32,198 nt of DNA, from NCBI GenBank assembly GCA_022843265.1, contig JALHNZ010000040.1, positions 1 to 32,198 of the forward strand, given 5' to 3'. Of this stretch, positions 31,337-32,198 are shown in pieces (positions within the stretch are counted from its first letter, which is position 1; every line of letters starts with the position of its first letter). This stretch comes from Gemmatimonadaceae bacterium (GTDB lineage Bacteria > Gemmatimonadota > Gemmatimonadetes > Gemmatimonadales > Gemmatimonadaceae). Under the pieces are notes generated by a model that was not told the DNA's origin, searched no databases, and saw only the letters and a list, made by a program, of their open reading frames with translations. Position numbers and translations under genes: made by a program.

Positions 31337-32198
31337 TCATTTGTGCAAGAGCACGTTGTCGACATAGACCGTATTCGGATCGGCCACCAGGATCAACTGT
31401 GCGAGATGTCCACGGGTTGTGAGTCCGGTGAACTGCGAGAGCGGCACATCCAGGCGCGTCCACTGTCCGGTGCGGAGCCCCGGTGTGGTCGCGGCGGTGA
31501 GCGTGATCTCATGCTCGCGGTCATCACCACCGCCGAAGACCCCATTCGCACCAAAATCCACGAGTTTGATTTTGAAGGTAGCCGGGGCCGCGGTTGGATC
31601 AGCCGTCCAGATATCCATGGAGAAGTGCGTCATGGCCGTGGCATTGATCGGGCTTGACGTGAACTCAATGCCAGCGAACACAAGGTTGGTGTACTTCTTC
31701 ACGGCGTTGCCGGCAATCCGCACGTCTTCCACGTCGGCGTTGTCCCACGAAGCCGACCACGTATTCACCGTGACGTTGGTGTAACTGTCACTGAAGAGTG
31801 AAATCACATCTGCGGCGGCGAATGTTGGCGCCGGTGCCGCTGTTGTGGGTGCAGTGGGCACCACGTTGGAATAGAAGTACAGATTATCGAGGTAGACCGT
31901 GTTGGGATCGCTCACGAAAATGAGCTGCGCCAGGTTGCCGCGCGTTACCAGTCCGGTGAATGCGCTGAGCGGAATGTCCAGACTCGTCCACTCACCTGTA
32001 CGAATGCCGGGCGTGGACGCGGCGTTGAGTGTGAGTTCATGCTCAACATCGTCGCCGCCACCAAACGCACCATTGGCGCCAAAGTCGACCAGTTTGATCT
32101 TGAACGTGGCTGGCAATGCGGTGGCGTCGGGCGTCCAGAAGTCCACATGGAATCCCGTCATCGCGGTCGCGTTGATGGTCGGTGCGGTGAACTCGATG
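31337..32198 (-). CDS. Secreted repeat protein with laminarinase-associated beta-sandwich domains (5' end outside window)
   Basis: The gene runs off the right edge; 287 C-terminal residues are present. They consist of two tandem copies of a about 176-residue unit. Shared motifs: IEFT-INATAMT, ATFKIKLVDFGANG, FGGGDD-EHE-TL, LDIPLSAFTGL, RGNLAQLI and DPNTVYLDN. Between them lies a linker (VVPTAPTTAAPAPTF) and the unit start DVISLFSDSYTNVTVNTWSA. Units with ISLFSD-YTNVTV are common beside GH16 laminarinase domains of Flavobacteriia and are thought to be non-catalytic glucan-binding modules. The missing N-terminus could hold a catalytic domain such as another GH16. It ends 43 bp before the ROK start on the same strand. 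No membrane anchor is present in the visible part. Confidence 0.8.
   Translation of the reverse strand, partial: IEFTAPTINATAMTGFHVDFWTPDATALPATFKIKLVDFGANGAFGGGDDVEHELTLNAASTPGIRTGEWTSLDIPLSAFTGLVTRGNLAQLIFVSDPNTVYLDNLYFYSNVVPTAPTTAAPAPTFAAADVISLFSDSYTNVTVNTWSASWDNADVEDVRIAGNAVKKYTNLVFAGIEFTSSPINATAMTHFSMDIWTADPTAAPATFKIKLVDFGANGVFGGGDDREHEITLTAATTPGLRTGQWTRLDVPLSQFTGLTTRGHLAQLILVADPNTVYVDNVLLHK
31356..31670 (-). repeat. Tandem domain repeat, C-terminal copy
   Basis: This 315-bp stretch aligns without gaps to 31884-32198, an offset of exactly 528 bp (176 codons). Many differences are synonymous. It marks an internal duplication of a glucan-binding-type domain. Confidence 0.8.
31884..32198 (-). 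repeat. Tandem domain repeat, N-terminal copy (reaches window edge)
   Basis: Copy of 31356-31670. The edge of the window cuts the repeat, so more copies may follow. The unit boundary appears to lie after the Pro/Thr/Ala linker near 31830-31860. Confidence 0.8.

Noticed and set aside
1-32198. CRISPR arrays, tRNA or rRNA genes, prophage structural genes
   Set aside because: I saw no regularly spaced repeats, no tRNA-like cloverleaf with TTC loop, no rRNA core sequences and no phage structural motifs.

Overview
The window is GC-rich (roughly 60-65% by eye) and reads like a chromosomal segment of a diderm, probably aerobic, soil or freshwater bacterium. Gemmatimonadota (Gemmatimonas-like) is my best guess. 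The reasons are the many secreted proteins with bacterial Ig-like (Big_2) and PPC-like domains, a 6-bladed propeller lipid/periplasm-type protein, S9 peptidases, small DUF6438 and DUF3995 genes, and frequent GTGA/ATGA stop-start overlaps. This is inference from protein style; no rRNA or marker gene is present. I see no tRNA, rRNA, CRISPR array or replication origin.

Layout. 1-1640: a complete IS3-family insertion sequence with matched terminal inverted repeats. 1640-2236: a low-GC-style ORF of foreign codon use abutting the IS, probably a truncated remnant. 2390-6579: a run of plus-strand genes (secreted propeller protein, methyltransferase, small lipoprotein, two small membrane proteins, a Tat-exported HAD protein). 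6908-11336: a three-gene unit encoding a large multidomain lipoprotein metalloprotease, a DUF6438 lipoprotein and a small secreted protein, followed by a decayed gene. 11820-14801: an S9 peptidase fused to a 3-keto-disaccharide hydrolase (DUF1080) domain. 14851-16376: a compact PNPOx-DUF3995-TetR operon with a palindrome lying on its promoter just before the first start codon. 16367-17036: a VapBC toxin-antitoxin pair on the minus strand, also with a palindrome over a near-leaderless promoter. 17175-19605: a Gfo/Idh/MocA oxidoreductase and a fatty acid desaturase (minus). 19814-20296: a macro-domain protein.

20325-32198 is the most coherent and interesting part: a beta-glucan (probably laminarin-type beta-1,3-glucan) utilisation locus made of two converging gene strings. 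The plus string encodes an exported clan GH-A glycosidase fused to a large outer-membrane beta-barrel, then two GH3 beta-glucosidases without signal peptides. The minus string encodes (partly beyond the window) a secreted protein with tandem laminarinase-associated repeats, a ROK repressor, a GH16 laminarinase lipoprotein and a GPH-family sugar:cation symporter. A perfect 14-bp hairpin separates the two strings. No SusC/SusD pair is seen. The inferred flow is: GH16 and the barrel-linked glycosidase cut glucan at the cell surface or in the periplasm, the barrel may pass oligosaccharides, the GPH symporter imports them, cytoplasmic GH3 enzymes release glucose, and the ROK protein senses the sugar. 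The direct glycosidase-porin fusion is the candidate for an undescribed system.
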